Shown here in pieces: positions 7,111 to 15,200 of a stretch of DNA of 48,784 nucleotides (the first letter of the stretch is position 1; every line of letters begins with the position of its first letter). The stretch comes from PVC group bacterium (GTDB taxonomy: Bacteria; Verrucomicrobiota; Kiritimatiellia; CAIKKV01), in contig CAMDGM010000025.1 of the NCBI GenBank assembly GCA_945898015.1, positions 1 through 48,784 of the forward strand. Reading direction: 5' to 3'. Under the pieces are notes generated by a model. The model worked only from the letters and a program-made list of their open reading frames with translations. It ran no database searches and was not told where the DNA came from. The position numbers and the translations under genes were made by a program.

Positions 7111-9534
7111 TTGATCCGCTACGATGAAAAAACTCGCACCCTCTTCGTGAGCGTGCACGACCTGCTCAGCACCCCTCTTGTTCCGGTTACCCGGGAAGGG
7201 CTTGGAGGGGCCTTGCGCATGCGGGCAGGCTCCCTGGTGCATACGGACACCCAAGGGGACGAATCGCCGGATCAGGTCAGGACCGAGGTGTCCGTTTCCG
7301 AATCATTTCTCCATCGCAACCTGACGGTTCGCCTCGAAGGGCGCATTGACCGGGTTCGTCAATCCCCCGCCATCGTCGGTGTTGAGGTCGAAGAGATCAA
7401 ATCGCTCCTTCTTCCCGGCGTTGGCGTTCAAGCCTGGGCACTCGATCCGGCCCACGCCGAACAGGTCCTGTTTTACGCCCTGTTGCTTCACCGGGCTGAC
7501 ACCCCGATCCGGGCCTGTCGCGTCATCTACATCGAGGCGACCGATGGCACAACGAGAGCCTTCGACGTGCCCTTCGAGCCCGAACACGTGAGTCGACTGG
7601 TGCTGGATCGACTTGATGTGCTGATCGACGAAGTCGAACAGGATGCCGAGCACCGGCGGCGGCGCCGGGCCTTGGCCGGCACCATGCCTTTTCCCCATGC
7701 GGGCCTGCGCGAATCCCAGCGCGTTCTCGTTTACGACATCGGCACGGCATGCGCAGCCGGCCGCACCATGATGTGTTCCGCACCCACGGGAATCGGGAAA
7801 ACCGCCGCCGCTTTATTCCCCGTGGTAAAGCATGCCCTGGAAACCGATGGCCTCGTCTTTTTCCTGACCTCCCGCATTTCCCAACAGGAACTGGCCCTGC
7901 GCACCTTGGCCGCCATGCTTCCACCCCACGGCGGAGCCCTGGCGGTCCAGATTACCGCCAAAGAGCGGTCCTGCCCCTTCCCCGACTGGCAATGCGTCGC
8001 GGGGCGCTGCCCGCAAATTGACAATTTTCATGCGCGCCTGATCGCCTCCGGCTTGGAAGACAAGCTGATTCACAAGGCTGTACTGACAGGCGAAGTCATC
8101 ACGCAGGCCGCGCTCGAAGCCGACCTGTGTCCCTTCGAAACCACCCTTGCCCTGGCACGAAAGGCGACCGTCATCGTGGCGGACTACAACTATGTCTTCC
8201 ATCCTGGCGTAACCCTGAAAATGCTGATGGAAATCCGCGACCGGCCGATTGATCTGATTGTGGACGAAGCGCATAACCTCCCGTCCCGGGTTGCGGATTT
8301 TTATTCGCCCAAACTCGACGTTGCCGCAATGGACCGCATCGCCACGGTATGCCTGGGAACCGATTCTGAAGCCTTGCGGGATGCCGGAAAAATGCTGGAC
8401 TCCATCTGCCGGCATCAACGGGCGGCGTGGGGCGGCATGCGGGAAGAAAACGGTGAAATCCTCTCGTTCACCGCGGAGATCGATCGCTGTTATTTCAAGG
8501 ATATCCAAGCCAGCCTTGACACCTGCCTCACCAGTTGCTTTCTCGCCCTGGCCGGACGACCTCCCCTTTTCCCGCGCGAACAACTCCGCCGGGGTGACGG
8601 CGGCCGACTCAGCCAGGACCCTCTCCTGGAAACACTGTTCACGTTACGCACGTTTTGCTCGTGCGCGGCCTGTGACCCAGCCCTGTTCGCCTCATTGTGG
8701 GAGAAAGATGGTCTTCGATTGCTCTGCCTCAACCCGGCCGTATTCATTCTTCAACAATCGAACCGCTTCGCTTTCACCCTCTATATGAGCGCCACCCTGA
8801 CCCCATTTGCCTATTACGCCCGCATGCTAGGCGTGGAGCCCAACGTCTCGGTCACCGTTGAACTGGCATCCCCGTTCCCCCGTGAAAACCGGCTTATCCT
8901 GGCCGTGCCCACCGTGGACACCTCTTTTCGCGCCCGCGACCGGGACGCCGCCGCCATTGCCTCAATCATCACGCAAACCATCCAGCTTCGAAAAGGGAAT
9001 TACCTGGCGTTTTTCACAAGCTTCACGTTCCGGGACTTGGTGGCGAGTCGATTCCCAGCCGGGGATTTCGACGTGATTATCCAAAAGCCCGCCATGAAAA
9101 CCGAAACCGTACTTAAGCGACTGAAGGAAAACACCAACGGCACCGTCATCCTATGTGGCGTGCAAGGCGGTGTGTTCGCCGAAGGGGTCGATTATCCCGG
9201 CCATCTGGCTATCGGAGCTTTTATCGTAGGCCCCGGCCTCCCCATGGTCTGCCCGGAGTTAAAACTTCTCGAACACTATTACGAATCACACGATGGGAAA
9301 GGCAAGGGCTTCGAGCTGGCCTATGTGACCCCAGGCGTGGTCCGCGCTGTTCAGGCGGGCGGGCGGGTCATCCGCTCGGAAACCGACCGCGGCTTCGTGA
9401 TGCTGCTCGGCAAGCGATTCCAGTCCAAGCTTTACCGGGAAAAACTGCCGGAATACTGGCGACACGAACTGCTTGAAACGGAAGATCCTGTCGCCCGGGT
9501 GAACGAGTTTTGGAGTCAACCGCAGACGCGTTGA
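7111..9534 (+). CDS. Cas4/PD-(D/E)XK-like nuclease fused to an XPD/DinG-family DNA helicase
   Basis: An 807-residue two-part protein. Residues about 60-125 carry the PD-(D/E)XK core in order: GRID (77-80), EIK (95-97) and QVLFY (118-122), as in Cas4/RecB-type nucleases. From about 200 onward is a superfamily 2 Rad3/XPD helicase: Walker A TGIGKT with Lys229, cysteines in CPFPDWQC, GRC and CPFE placed like an Fe-S cluster, DEAH at 385-388, MSATLT near 559-563, and motif VI QAGGRVIR at 748-755. It should unwind 5'-to-3' and may cut DNA, suiting repair or replication restart. The start is TTG at 7111; no better start is evident. It is monocistronic, with its own promoter, and convergent with the next gene. 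Confidence 0.88.
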   Translation: MIRYDEKTRTLFVSVHDLLSTPLVPVTREGLGGALRMRAGSLVHTDTQGDESPDQVRTEVSVSESFLHRNLTVRLEGRIDRVRQSPAIVGVEVEEIKSLLLPGVGVQAWALDPAHAEQVLFYALLLHRADTPIRACRVIYIEATDGTTRAFDVPFEPEHVSRLVLDRLDVLIDEVEQDAEHRRRRRALAGTMPFPHAGLRESQRVLVYDIGTACAAGRTMMCSAPTGIGKTAAALFPVVKHALETDGLVFFLTSRISQQELALRTLAAMLPPHGGALAVQITAKERSCPFPDWQCVAGRCPQIDNFHARLIASGLEDKLIHKAVLTGEVITQAALEADLCPFETTLALARKATVIVADYNYVFHPGVTLKMLMEIRDRPIDLIVDEAHNLPSRVADFYSPKLDVAAMDRIATVCLGTDSEALRDAGKMLDSICRHQRAAWGGMREENGEILSFTAEIDRCYFKDIQASLDTCLTSCFLALAGRPPLFPREQLRRGDGGRLSQDPLLETLFTLRTFCSCAACDPALFASLWEKDGLRLLCLNPAVFILQQSNRFAFTLYMSATLTPFAYYARMLGVEPNVSVTVELASPFPRENRLILAVPTVDTSFRARDRDAAAIASIITQTIQLRKGNYLAFFTSFTFRDLVASRFPAGDFDVIIQKPAMKTETVLKRLKENTNGTVILCGVQGGVFAEGVDYPGHLAIGAFIVGPGLPMVCPELKLLEHYYESHDGKGKGFELAYVTPGVVRAVQAGGRVIRSETDRGFVMLLGKRFQSKLYREKLPEYWRHELLETEDPVARVNEFWSQPQTR

Positions 9535-9537
9535 GCC

Positions 9538-10152
9538 TCACGCCGTTGCAAGTGCTTTTCGCTCAAACCAAACAGCCAGCTTGCGGTGGAACAAACCCTC
9601 TCGCACATGGTGATTATCAAGGGAAAACCGCACCGTATAGGTCAGTCCCCGCGCAGAATCAGAAGCCGTAAACTGGCCATTCACCTGGTGTCGATTCCAC
9701 CCGTACTCGGAAAGCCCGGCCCACTCCAGGGGCCAAACCAGGAAAACGGGCAGAAGCTCGGCGTCGATGACCTCCTCGGGCAGCTCCCGACTGCAAACCG
9801 TTCGGAGGCCCGATGTCACGCTGGCGCGGACAATGGGCGGAGGCCCGATCAGCTCCAACTCCTGCGTTAACTCCTGCATGGTGTCGTCCATCTCGTCGTC
9901 GTCTTCCAGGCTCGCCAACTCCTCTGAAAAAAGGCGCGCCGTATCCAGCATGTCGGGAACCAGAAGATCATCGCACGCACCTTCTACCGTAAAACCATCG
10001 GCGCCGTGAAAATCCTCAACCACTTCGTCCAAAAGGACCGACCAGAATTTCACGGCTGAATTGTCATAATTAACCCCCGCCACGTTCCACGAGGACGCGC
10101 CTACTGGCGCCAGTGACTCTCCCGAAGCGGTGCTACTTAACAAGCGCGTCAT
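9538..10152 (-). CDS. Acidic protein of unknown function
   Basis: About 204 residues; no family recognised. Visible features are a strongly acidic central stretch (LASLEDDDEMDDTMQELTQ), a more hydrophobic half with LLPVFLVWPLEWAGL, and a C-terminal part with alternating polar and hydrophobic residues (GLTYTVRFSLDNHHV). No signal peptide and no membrane segment of full length. The ATG at 10152 (MTRLLSSTASGES) has AAGG at good spacing, so I prefer it over a TTG at 10185. A convincing promoter lies at 10177-10206. It ends 3 nt from the convergent helicase gene, so the transcripts probably run into each other. Confidence 0.7.
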   Translation of the reverse strand: MTRLLSSTASGESLAPVGASSWNVAGVNYDNSAVKFWSVLLDEVVEDFHGADGFTVEGACDDLLVPDMLDTARLFSEELASLEDDDEMDDTMQELTQELELIGPPPIVRASVTSGLRTVCSRELPEEVIDAELLPVFLVWPLEWAGLSEYGWNRHQVNGQFTASDSARGLTYTVRFSLDNHHVREGLFHRKLAVWFERKALATA

Positions 10153-10176
10153 ACCATACCCTTTCGTACTCTTTCT

Positions 10177-10206
10177 ATTATACAAAAGGCACGTGGTCTT
10201 TCACAA
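10177..10206 (-). promoter_or_regulatory. Promoter of the acidic unknown gene
   Basis: Minus strand TTGTGA (10201-10206), 18-bp spacer, consensus TATAAT (10177-10182), about 25 nt upstream of the ATG at 10152. Confidence 0.6.
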
Positions 10207-10273
10207 GGTTGAAGCGCCGTACTTCGCCAGGGCGGTTCAATCGGCGCGTCAGCCCGCACGCATCAAGCCGCAC

Positions 10274-10302
10274 TTGCCGGAATACAGGATGCCTGCCATA
10301 AT
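10274..10302 (+). promoter_or_regulatory. Promoter of the UroD-like / DMT exporter pair
   Basis: TTGCCG (10274-10279), 17-bp spacer, CATAAT (10297-10302). Predicted transcription start about 10309 gives a short leader containing AAAGGA before the ATG at 10330. Confidence 0.6.
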
Positions 10303-10329
10303 AAAAACACTTAGAACAAAGGAATCACA

Positions 10330-11595
10330 ATGACCTCTCGCGACCGGGTTCGTGCCGCATTACAACATCGCGAAGCAGACCGTATCCCCGTTGACTTTGG
10401 AGCCTGCGCCACCACCGGCATCCACGTCGGCGTCGTCTACCAGCTTCGCCAGGCCTACGGATTAGACACGCCCGGCACCCCGGTTAAAGTCACGGAACCC
10501 TACCAGATGCTGGGAGAAATCGCCCCTGACCTGATGGACTGCCTCGGCATTGACGTGGTCGGCTTGAGCGGCCCGCGTAACCTGTTCGGATTCGCCAACG
10601 AGGGATGGAAGGAGTGGCGGTTGAACGACGGCACACCCGTTCTCGTCCCCCGCCTGTTCAACATTGCTACCGAGCCCAACGGAGATGTGCTCCAGTATCC
10701 GGAGGGTGACAAAACAGCGCCACCCAGCGGTCGCATGCCGGCCGGCGGCTTCTATTTCGACTCGCTTATCCGCCAGCCGCCGATTGACGACGATCATCTG
10801 GACCCGAACAATAATCTCGAAGAATTCACGCCCATCACCGATGCCGACCTGAATCACTTTGCCGGCGAAGCCGACCGCCTTTACAAAACTACCGACAAGG
10901 CGATCCTGGCGAATTTTGGCGGCACCGCTTTCGGAGATATTGCGCTGGTGCCCGCTCCGTTCCTGAAAAACCCAAAAGGTATACGTGATATTGAAGAGTG
11001 GTATGTCAGCACCGTCTCCCGGCAAGACTATGTTCATGCCGTTTTCTCAAAACAGTGCGAAACGGGCATCGCAAATCTCGCTCGTATCCACGACAAGGTG
11101 GGTAACAAAATTGAAGCTGTATTCACCACCGGCGCGGATTTCGGAACGCAAAACGGCCCTTTTCTATCCACACCGCTATACCGTTCGCTCTTCATGCCCT
11201 ATCATAAAGCCGTAAACGACTGGATTCACGCCCATACGACCTGGAAGGCGTTCATCCATTCCTGCGGATCCATCCAGGCGCTGATTCCCGATTTCATTGA
11301 AGCCGGCTTCGACATACTCAATCCCGTCCAATGCTCGGCCATGGGCATGGAACCCCAGGCATTAAAATCCAGTTTTGGAGCACAGCTTGTCTTTTGGGGT
11401 GGCGGCGTGGACACCCAGAAGACCCTGCCGTTTGGCACTCCCGAAGCCGTGGCTCGCGAAGTGGAATCCCGGATCAGGATTTTTGGCCGTAACGGCGGAT
11501 TTGTTTATAACGCCATTCACAACATTCAGGCCAAGACACCCACGGCCAACCTCATGGCCATGTTCGACACGCTTCGCAAAACCGGAATCGGCTAA
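10330..11595 (+). CDS. Uroporphyrinogen decarboxylase-like (MtaA/CmuA-type) methyltransferase family protein
   Basis: A 421-residue UroD-fold protein. The N-terminus (TSRDRVRAALQHREADRIPVD) is characteristic of the catabolic UroD-like branch rather than heme biosynthetic HemE. The C-terminal half has HSCGSIQALIPDFIEAG and NPVQCSAMGM, the His-x-Cys ... Cys set that binds zinc in methylcobalamin-dependent methyltransferases such as MtaA and CmuA. Thus a methyl or alkyl transfer role is likelier than porphyrin decarboxylation; these proteins are numerous in PVC-like degraders with poorly known substrates. It has its own promoter and a good AAGGA site, and is followed 38 nt later by a transporter that may move a related compound. 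Confidence 0.85.
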   Translation: MTSRDRVRAALQHREADRIPVDFGACATTGIHVGVVYQLRQAYGLDTPGTPVKVTEPYQMLGEIAPDLMDCLGIDVVGLSGPRNLFGFANEGWKEWRLNDGTPVLVPRLFNIATEPNGDVLQYPEGDKTAPPSGRMPAGGFYFDSLIRQPPIDDDHLDPNNNLEEFTPITDADLNHFAGEADRLYKTTDKAILANFGGTAFGDIALVPAPFLKNPKGIRDIEEWYVSTVSRQDYVHAVFSKQCETGIANLARIHDKVGNKIEAVFTTGADFGTQNGPFLSTPLYRSLFMPYHKAVNDWIHAHTTWKAFIHSCGSIQALIPDFIEAGFDILNPVQCSAMGMEPQALKSSFGAQLVFWGGGVDTQKTLPFGTPEAVAREVESRIRIFGRNGGFVYNAIHNIQAKTPTANLMAMFDTLRKTGIG

Positions 11596-11633
11596 ATTCC
11601 TTCGCCTGAGGCACAGCAACAGGAATCGACATC

Positions 11634-12509
11634 ATGTGGATCTTCTTGATTTTGGCCTCCGCGGTGGGGCTTGGCCTCTACGATGTCGCCAAAAAACATA
11701 GCGTTCAAAATAATGCCGTGATGCCCGTACTCTGGCTGGCTACGGCGATTGGCTCAGCAGCCTTCGTCGCCGCCACGATGCTGAGCGGTCAAGGGAGTCT
11801 GGTCCTGACGCTCACCCGGCATGAATTCAACTTGATTCTGCTGAAAACACTTCTGGTGTCAGGATCCTGGATTTTGGCGTATTACGCCATGCGGGCGTTA
11901 CCCATCTCGATCATGTCCCCGATCCGGGCCAGCGCCCCCCTCTGGACTCTGGCCGGCGCCATTCTTCTTTTTGGGGAACGACCGACTGGAGCGCAGGCCG
12001 GGGGCATGCTCCTGGTCGTGGCCGGATACGGCCTTTTTTCCGTCCTCGGAAAAAAGGAAGGCATCCATTTTGGGCGTCACGCTGGCGTTTTACAGGCCTT
12101 TTCCGCCACTCTGCTTGGCGCGGCATCCGCATTATTCGACAAATACCTCCTTCAAACCTGCAAAATCCCACGCGAGACGGTCCAGTTCTGGTTTTGCGTG
12201 GACTTGGTCGTTGTCCTCGGAATCGCCATTCTCCTTCAACGCACATCGGGCCTGACGCGCACGTCATTTCAATGGCGATGGAGCATTCCGGCAGTTGGAT
12301 TACTCCTGGTGGGTGCGGACTGGTTGTATTTCAAGGCGCTCAGCGAACCCGGCGTTCCCATCTCCATCGTCTCCCTGATTCGGCGATCCAATGTGGTATT
12401 GGCGTTCGCCGTGGGAGCGGCCCTTTTCAAGGATGAAAACATCAAAGCCAAAACCATCGCCTTGATAACCGTCCTGGGCGGTGTGGCCATCCTGTGCCTG
12501 AGCAGTTAA
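11634..12509 (+). CDS. EamA/DMT-superfamily transporter
   Basis: A 291-residue, very hydrophobic protein with about ten membrane-spanning segments in two halves. Each half has the EamA pattern of small residues and prolines; ALPISIMSPIRASAPLWTLA in the first half and EPGVPISIVSLIRRSNVVLA in the second are recognisable as the duplicated signature near the fourth helix. Members export amino acids, nucleosides or other metabolites, or import sugars; the substrate is not predictable. Located 38 nt after the UroD-like gene on the same transcript, and it ends 14 nt from the convergent mlaD-like gene. Confidence 0.88.
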   Translation: MWIFLILASAVGLGLYDVAKKHSVQNNAVMPVLWLATAIGSAAFVAATMLSGQGSLVLTLTRHEFNLILLKTLLVSGSWILAYYAMRALPISIMSPIRASAPLWTLAGAILLFGERPTGAQAGGMLLVVAGYGLFSVLGKKEGIHFGRHAGVLQAFSATLLGAASALFDKYLLQTCKIPRETVQFWFCVDLVVVLGIAILLQRTSGLTRTSFQWRWSIPAVGLLLVGADWLYFKALSEPGVPISIVSLIRRSNVVLAFAVGAALFKDENIKAKTIALITVLGGVAILCLSS

Positions 12510-12523
12510 TGGGCGCAGGCCTG

Positions 12524-13624
12524 CTATAGGGTGCCCACGAGCAACGTACCAAAGGATACAACGGGTGTCGTCTCACGATAGTCCTCCACCATCGCCTTGA
12601 CTTCCCGCATGGCCGTCTTCAAGTCCTCATACACGGCGGCATCGTTAACCAGTTTCCCGATCGTCCCTTCGCCCTTGTCGATTTTTTCAGCCGTTGACTT
12701 AAGCGAGGCTACCGCATCCCTGAGATCCTGGTAGATGGTTTCATCGGGCGAGAGGAGTTTCCCAACTAAGCCGTCGCCCTTTTCAAGCCGTTCGGTGATT
12801 TTCTTGACCGAGGCCACCGACGATTGAAGGTCCTGATAGATCGTGTCGTCCTTGCTCATCAGGCGTCCTAGCGTACCTTCACCTTTCTCAAGACGGTCGG
12901 AAATGGACTTCAAGGAAGCCACCGTCGCCGCTAAATTGGTATACAGCGTGTCATCGCTGGACAAAAGCTTTCCAAGCGTCCCCTCATTGCGCTCGATGCG
13001 TCCGGCCACTTCCCGGACCTGCGTTGAAAGCGCCTTGAAATCATCGGCCATGGAGGTGTCATTGAGAAGTCGACCCAACAGGCCCTCGCCCGTGTTGATC
13101 TTCTGCGTGATCTCCCGGAGAGAACGGGCGGAGTCACTGACGTTTTCCATCACCTTCCCTTCATTTAGGGTCCGGCGGATATCGGCCACCACCTGCGAGG
13201 CCTCATCGATCAGATCCGTGGGAGCCCCGCCCCTTAACCGGGTCCCGGCGGCAAGATGCGGGGTGTTCGTGGTGCCTAAGTCGATTTGCAACGCCTTTCC
13301 GCCCAGCATGGATGTGGAGACAATTTTGATTTTGTAATCCGCATGAATCGGGAGATCATCATTCAGGGAGCAAGTCACTTTGACCCCGTCCCGCTTGAGG
13401 TCGAGCTTCTTCACCTTGCCAACCGGCATGCCACGCACCACGACATTATCGCCTTCCCGAAGCGTGCTGATTTCACTGAATATAACCTCAACGGGATATT
13501 GCTTTCGAAAGATATTCTCCCGAGTCAACATGATGGTGAAGGCCCCCAGCATGAGAAAAACAATAAACACAAACGCCCCAACCACCAACTCCAGGCGAAC
13601 TTCCGTCAAACGCTGTCTGGCCAT
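12524..13624 (-). CDS. MlaD-family (MCE domain) lipid-transport substrate-binding protein with five 35-residue repeats
   Basis: A 366-residue protein anchored by one N-terminal membrane helix (about 12-34), followed by an MCE domain (about 40-120; EVIFSEISTLREGDNVVVRG and GKALQIDLG are typical). The C-terminal half is five tandem units of about 35 residues with consensus (L/I)EKGEGTxGKLLSxDDTxYxDL, likely a long helical or periplasm-spanning extension. The tail TTPVVSFGTLLVGTL is common in such proteins. It should bridge phospholipids between membranes with the adjacent MlaE permease and MlaF ATPase. It starts 8 nt after mlaF and is the last gene of the long minus-strand unit. Confidence 0.9.
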   Translation of the reverse strand: MARQRLTEVRLELVVGAFVFIVFLMLGAFTIMLTRENIFRKQYPVEVIFSEISTLREGDNVVVRGMPVGKVKKLDLKRDGVKVTCSLNDDLPIHADYKIKIVSTSMLGGKALQIDLGTTNTPHLAAGTRLRGGAPTDLIDEASQVVADIRRTLNEGKVMENVSDSARSLREITQKINTGEGLLGRLLNDTSMADDFKALSTQVREVAGRIERNEGTLGKLLSSDDTLYTNLAATVASLKSISDRLEKGEGTLGRLMSKDDTIYQDLQSSVASVKKITERLEKGDGLVGKLLSPDETIYQDLRDAVASLKSTAEKIDKGEGTIGKLVNDAAVYEDLKTAMREVKAMVEDYRETTPVVSFGTLLVGTL

Positions 13625-13632
13625 ATATTACC

Positions 13633-14385
13633 TCATGCTTCCCAACCACCCCGACGGGTGATGTATTGTGCCTCAAGAAACTCCTTCACATCCGGATGTT
13701 CCGACCGGATAAAATCGGGCGGCGACGCGATCTCCACAAACCGGCCACCCGCAATCATGGCAATACGGGTGGCAATCCCGAGCGCGCTATGCATATCATG
13801 GGTCACCACCACACTGGTGACACCCAGCTTGACACGCATGTCATCGATCAGCCGATCGATCGAGCGGGAAATGACAGGATCCAATCCTGACGTCGGCTCG
13901 TCATACAGGATGATTTCGGGCTTCATCACAATGGCACGGGCCAATCCGGCCCGTTTGCGCATTCCACCCGAAATTTCGTCCGGAAACTTTGTGGCGGCGG
14001 AAGCCAGTTCAACCAGATCCAGGCATTCCGCCACCCGCACCTCAATCTCCTCTTCGGTCATCGCGGTGCGCTCCCGAAGCGGCAAGGCGACGTTTTCGAA
14101 TACCGACAGCCACGCCAGAAGGGCGCCATTTTGAAACAGCACGCCAAAGCGGTCTCGAATGCGGGGCATCTCTTTGTCGGACGCCTCGTTGATGCAGTCG
14201 TCGCCCACAAAAATACGCCCCGAATCCGGCGTCAACAGGCGAATCATGTGCTTAAGCGTCACGCTCTTCCCCATGCCCGACGAGCCCACAATCACGAAAG
14301 TCTCCCCCTTGTGGATCGTCAGATCCACCCGGTCGAGTACCTGCTGGGCACCAAACGCTTTGCACACTTTTTCGAAACGGATCAT
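13633..14385 (-). CDS. MlaF-like ABC transporter ATPase (phospholipid transport)
   Basis: A 250-residue ABC ATPase. Walker A is VGSSGMGKSVTLKHM, signature ISGGMRKRAGLARAI, Walker B IILYDEPTSGLDP, and the switch His lies in VVVTHDMHS. ISGGMRKRAGLARAI is the MlaF/Ttg2A form of the signature. I place the start at 14385 (MIRFEKVCKAFGAQQ) because it overlaps the mlaE stop as ATGA and matches ABC protein N-termini; the frame upstream is merely open within mlaE. It powers the MlaE permease in lipid movement between inner and outer membranes. Confidence 0.94.
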   Translation of the reverse strand: MIRFEKVCKAFGAQQVLDRVDLTIHKGETFVIVGSSGMGKSVTLKHMIRLLTPDSGRIFVGDDCINEASDKEMPRIRDRFGVLFQNGALLAWLSVFENVALPLRERTAMTEEEIEVRVAECLDLVELASAATKFPDEISGGMRKRAGLARAIVMKPEIILYDEPTSGLDPVISRSIDRLIDDMRVKLGVTSVVVTHDMHSALGIATRIAMIAGGRFVEIASPPDFIRSEHPDVKEFLEAQYITRRGGWEA

Positions 14386-15200
14386 ACGTAAAACAGCCGC
14401 GTGATAAAATACCCCACAACCAGGATAACCAGAAATGAAACGATAACCGTCCGGCGGGTTGCATTCCCCACGCCAACCGCACCCTTGGTGGTGGCGAACC
14501 CCTGGTGACACGCCATGGTGGCAATGACCAGCCCGAAGCACAGCGCCTTTAACATGCCCACATACAGGTCCTTGTTGTCGGCGAATCGCGTGGCATTATC
14601 CAAATAGGCCGTCCATGAGACCCCGAGCTGGGTGACCCCCACCAATCCGCCGCCCAGCACGCCCATCACCGTCGAATAGAAAGAAAGCAGGGGCGTCATC
14701 ACCGCCAGCGCCACCAGCCGGGGCATCACAAGGAAGCGGATCGGATCAATGGACATCACCTCTAGCGCCGCCACCTCCTCTGAAATGGTCATGGTCCCGA
14801 TCTGGGCGGCAATCGATGAGCCCACGCTGGCCGCCAGGATCAGCGCCGTCATAAAGGGGCCCATCTCCCGCAACATGGAAACCATGACCGCGGTGCCGAT
14901 GTTCACTTCCTGAGAGAACCGGCGCAAGGTCAACCCGGTCTGCAACGCCAAGATCATGCCCGTAAACCCGGCTACCACGGTTACCACAGGAAGACTCTTC
15001 AGCCCCGCAATGTAAAGCTGGCGCACGGCGGCATCCCGGGATCGACGAACAGCCAGGAAACGCATCGCCGCCAGACCGGCCAGCATCAGCAGCGTGGCTT
15101 GACCGACTTCATATAACACCTCAAGAAAAGACCGCCCCAACCCGTGAACAAAACTATCCGGGGGAGTCGTGAATTTTGGCTCTCTAAGGACTGTCCGCAT
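14382..15200 (-). CDS. MlaE-family ABC permease
   Basis: A 272-residue inner-membrane permease of the MlaE/YrbE family. Visible features: N-terminal amphipathic segment, about five to six hydrophobic helices, LPVVTVVAGFTGMILALQ, REMGPFMTALILAASVGS and AAQIGTMTISEEVAALEVMS, which is the most diagnostic family region. It is the membrane partner of the following MlaF ATPase and MlaD substrate-binding protein. Its ATG shares a base with the stop of the upstream aromatic-repeat protein (TAATG), so translation of the two is coupled. Confidence 0.94.
   Translation of the reverse strand: MRTVLREPKFTTPPDSFVHGLGRSFLEVLYEVGQATLLMLAGLAAMRFLAVRRSRDAAVRQLYIAGLKSLPVVTVVAGFTGMILALQTGLTLRRFSQEVNIGTAVMVSMLREMGPFMTALILAASVGSSIAAQIGTMTISEEVAALEVMSIDPIRFLVMPRLVALAVMTPLLSFYSTVMGVLGGGLVGVTQLGVSWTAYLDNATRFADNKDLYVGMLKALCFGLVIATMACHQGFATTKGAVGVGNATRRTVIVSFLVILVVGYFITRLFYV

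Noticed and set aside
12524..13337. Regular 105-nt periodicity in DNA considered as a non-coding satellite
   Set aside because: Fully explained by the 35-residue protein repeats of the MlaD-like gene.
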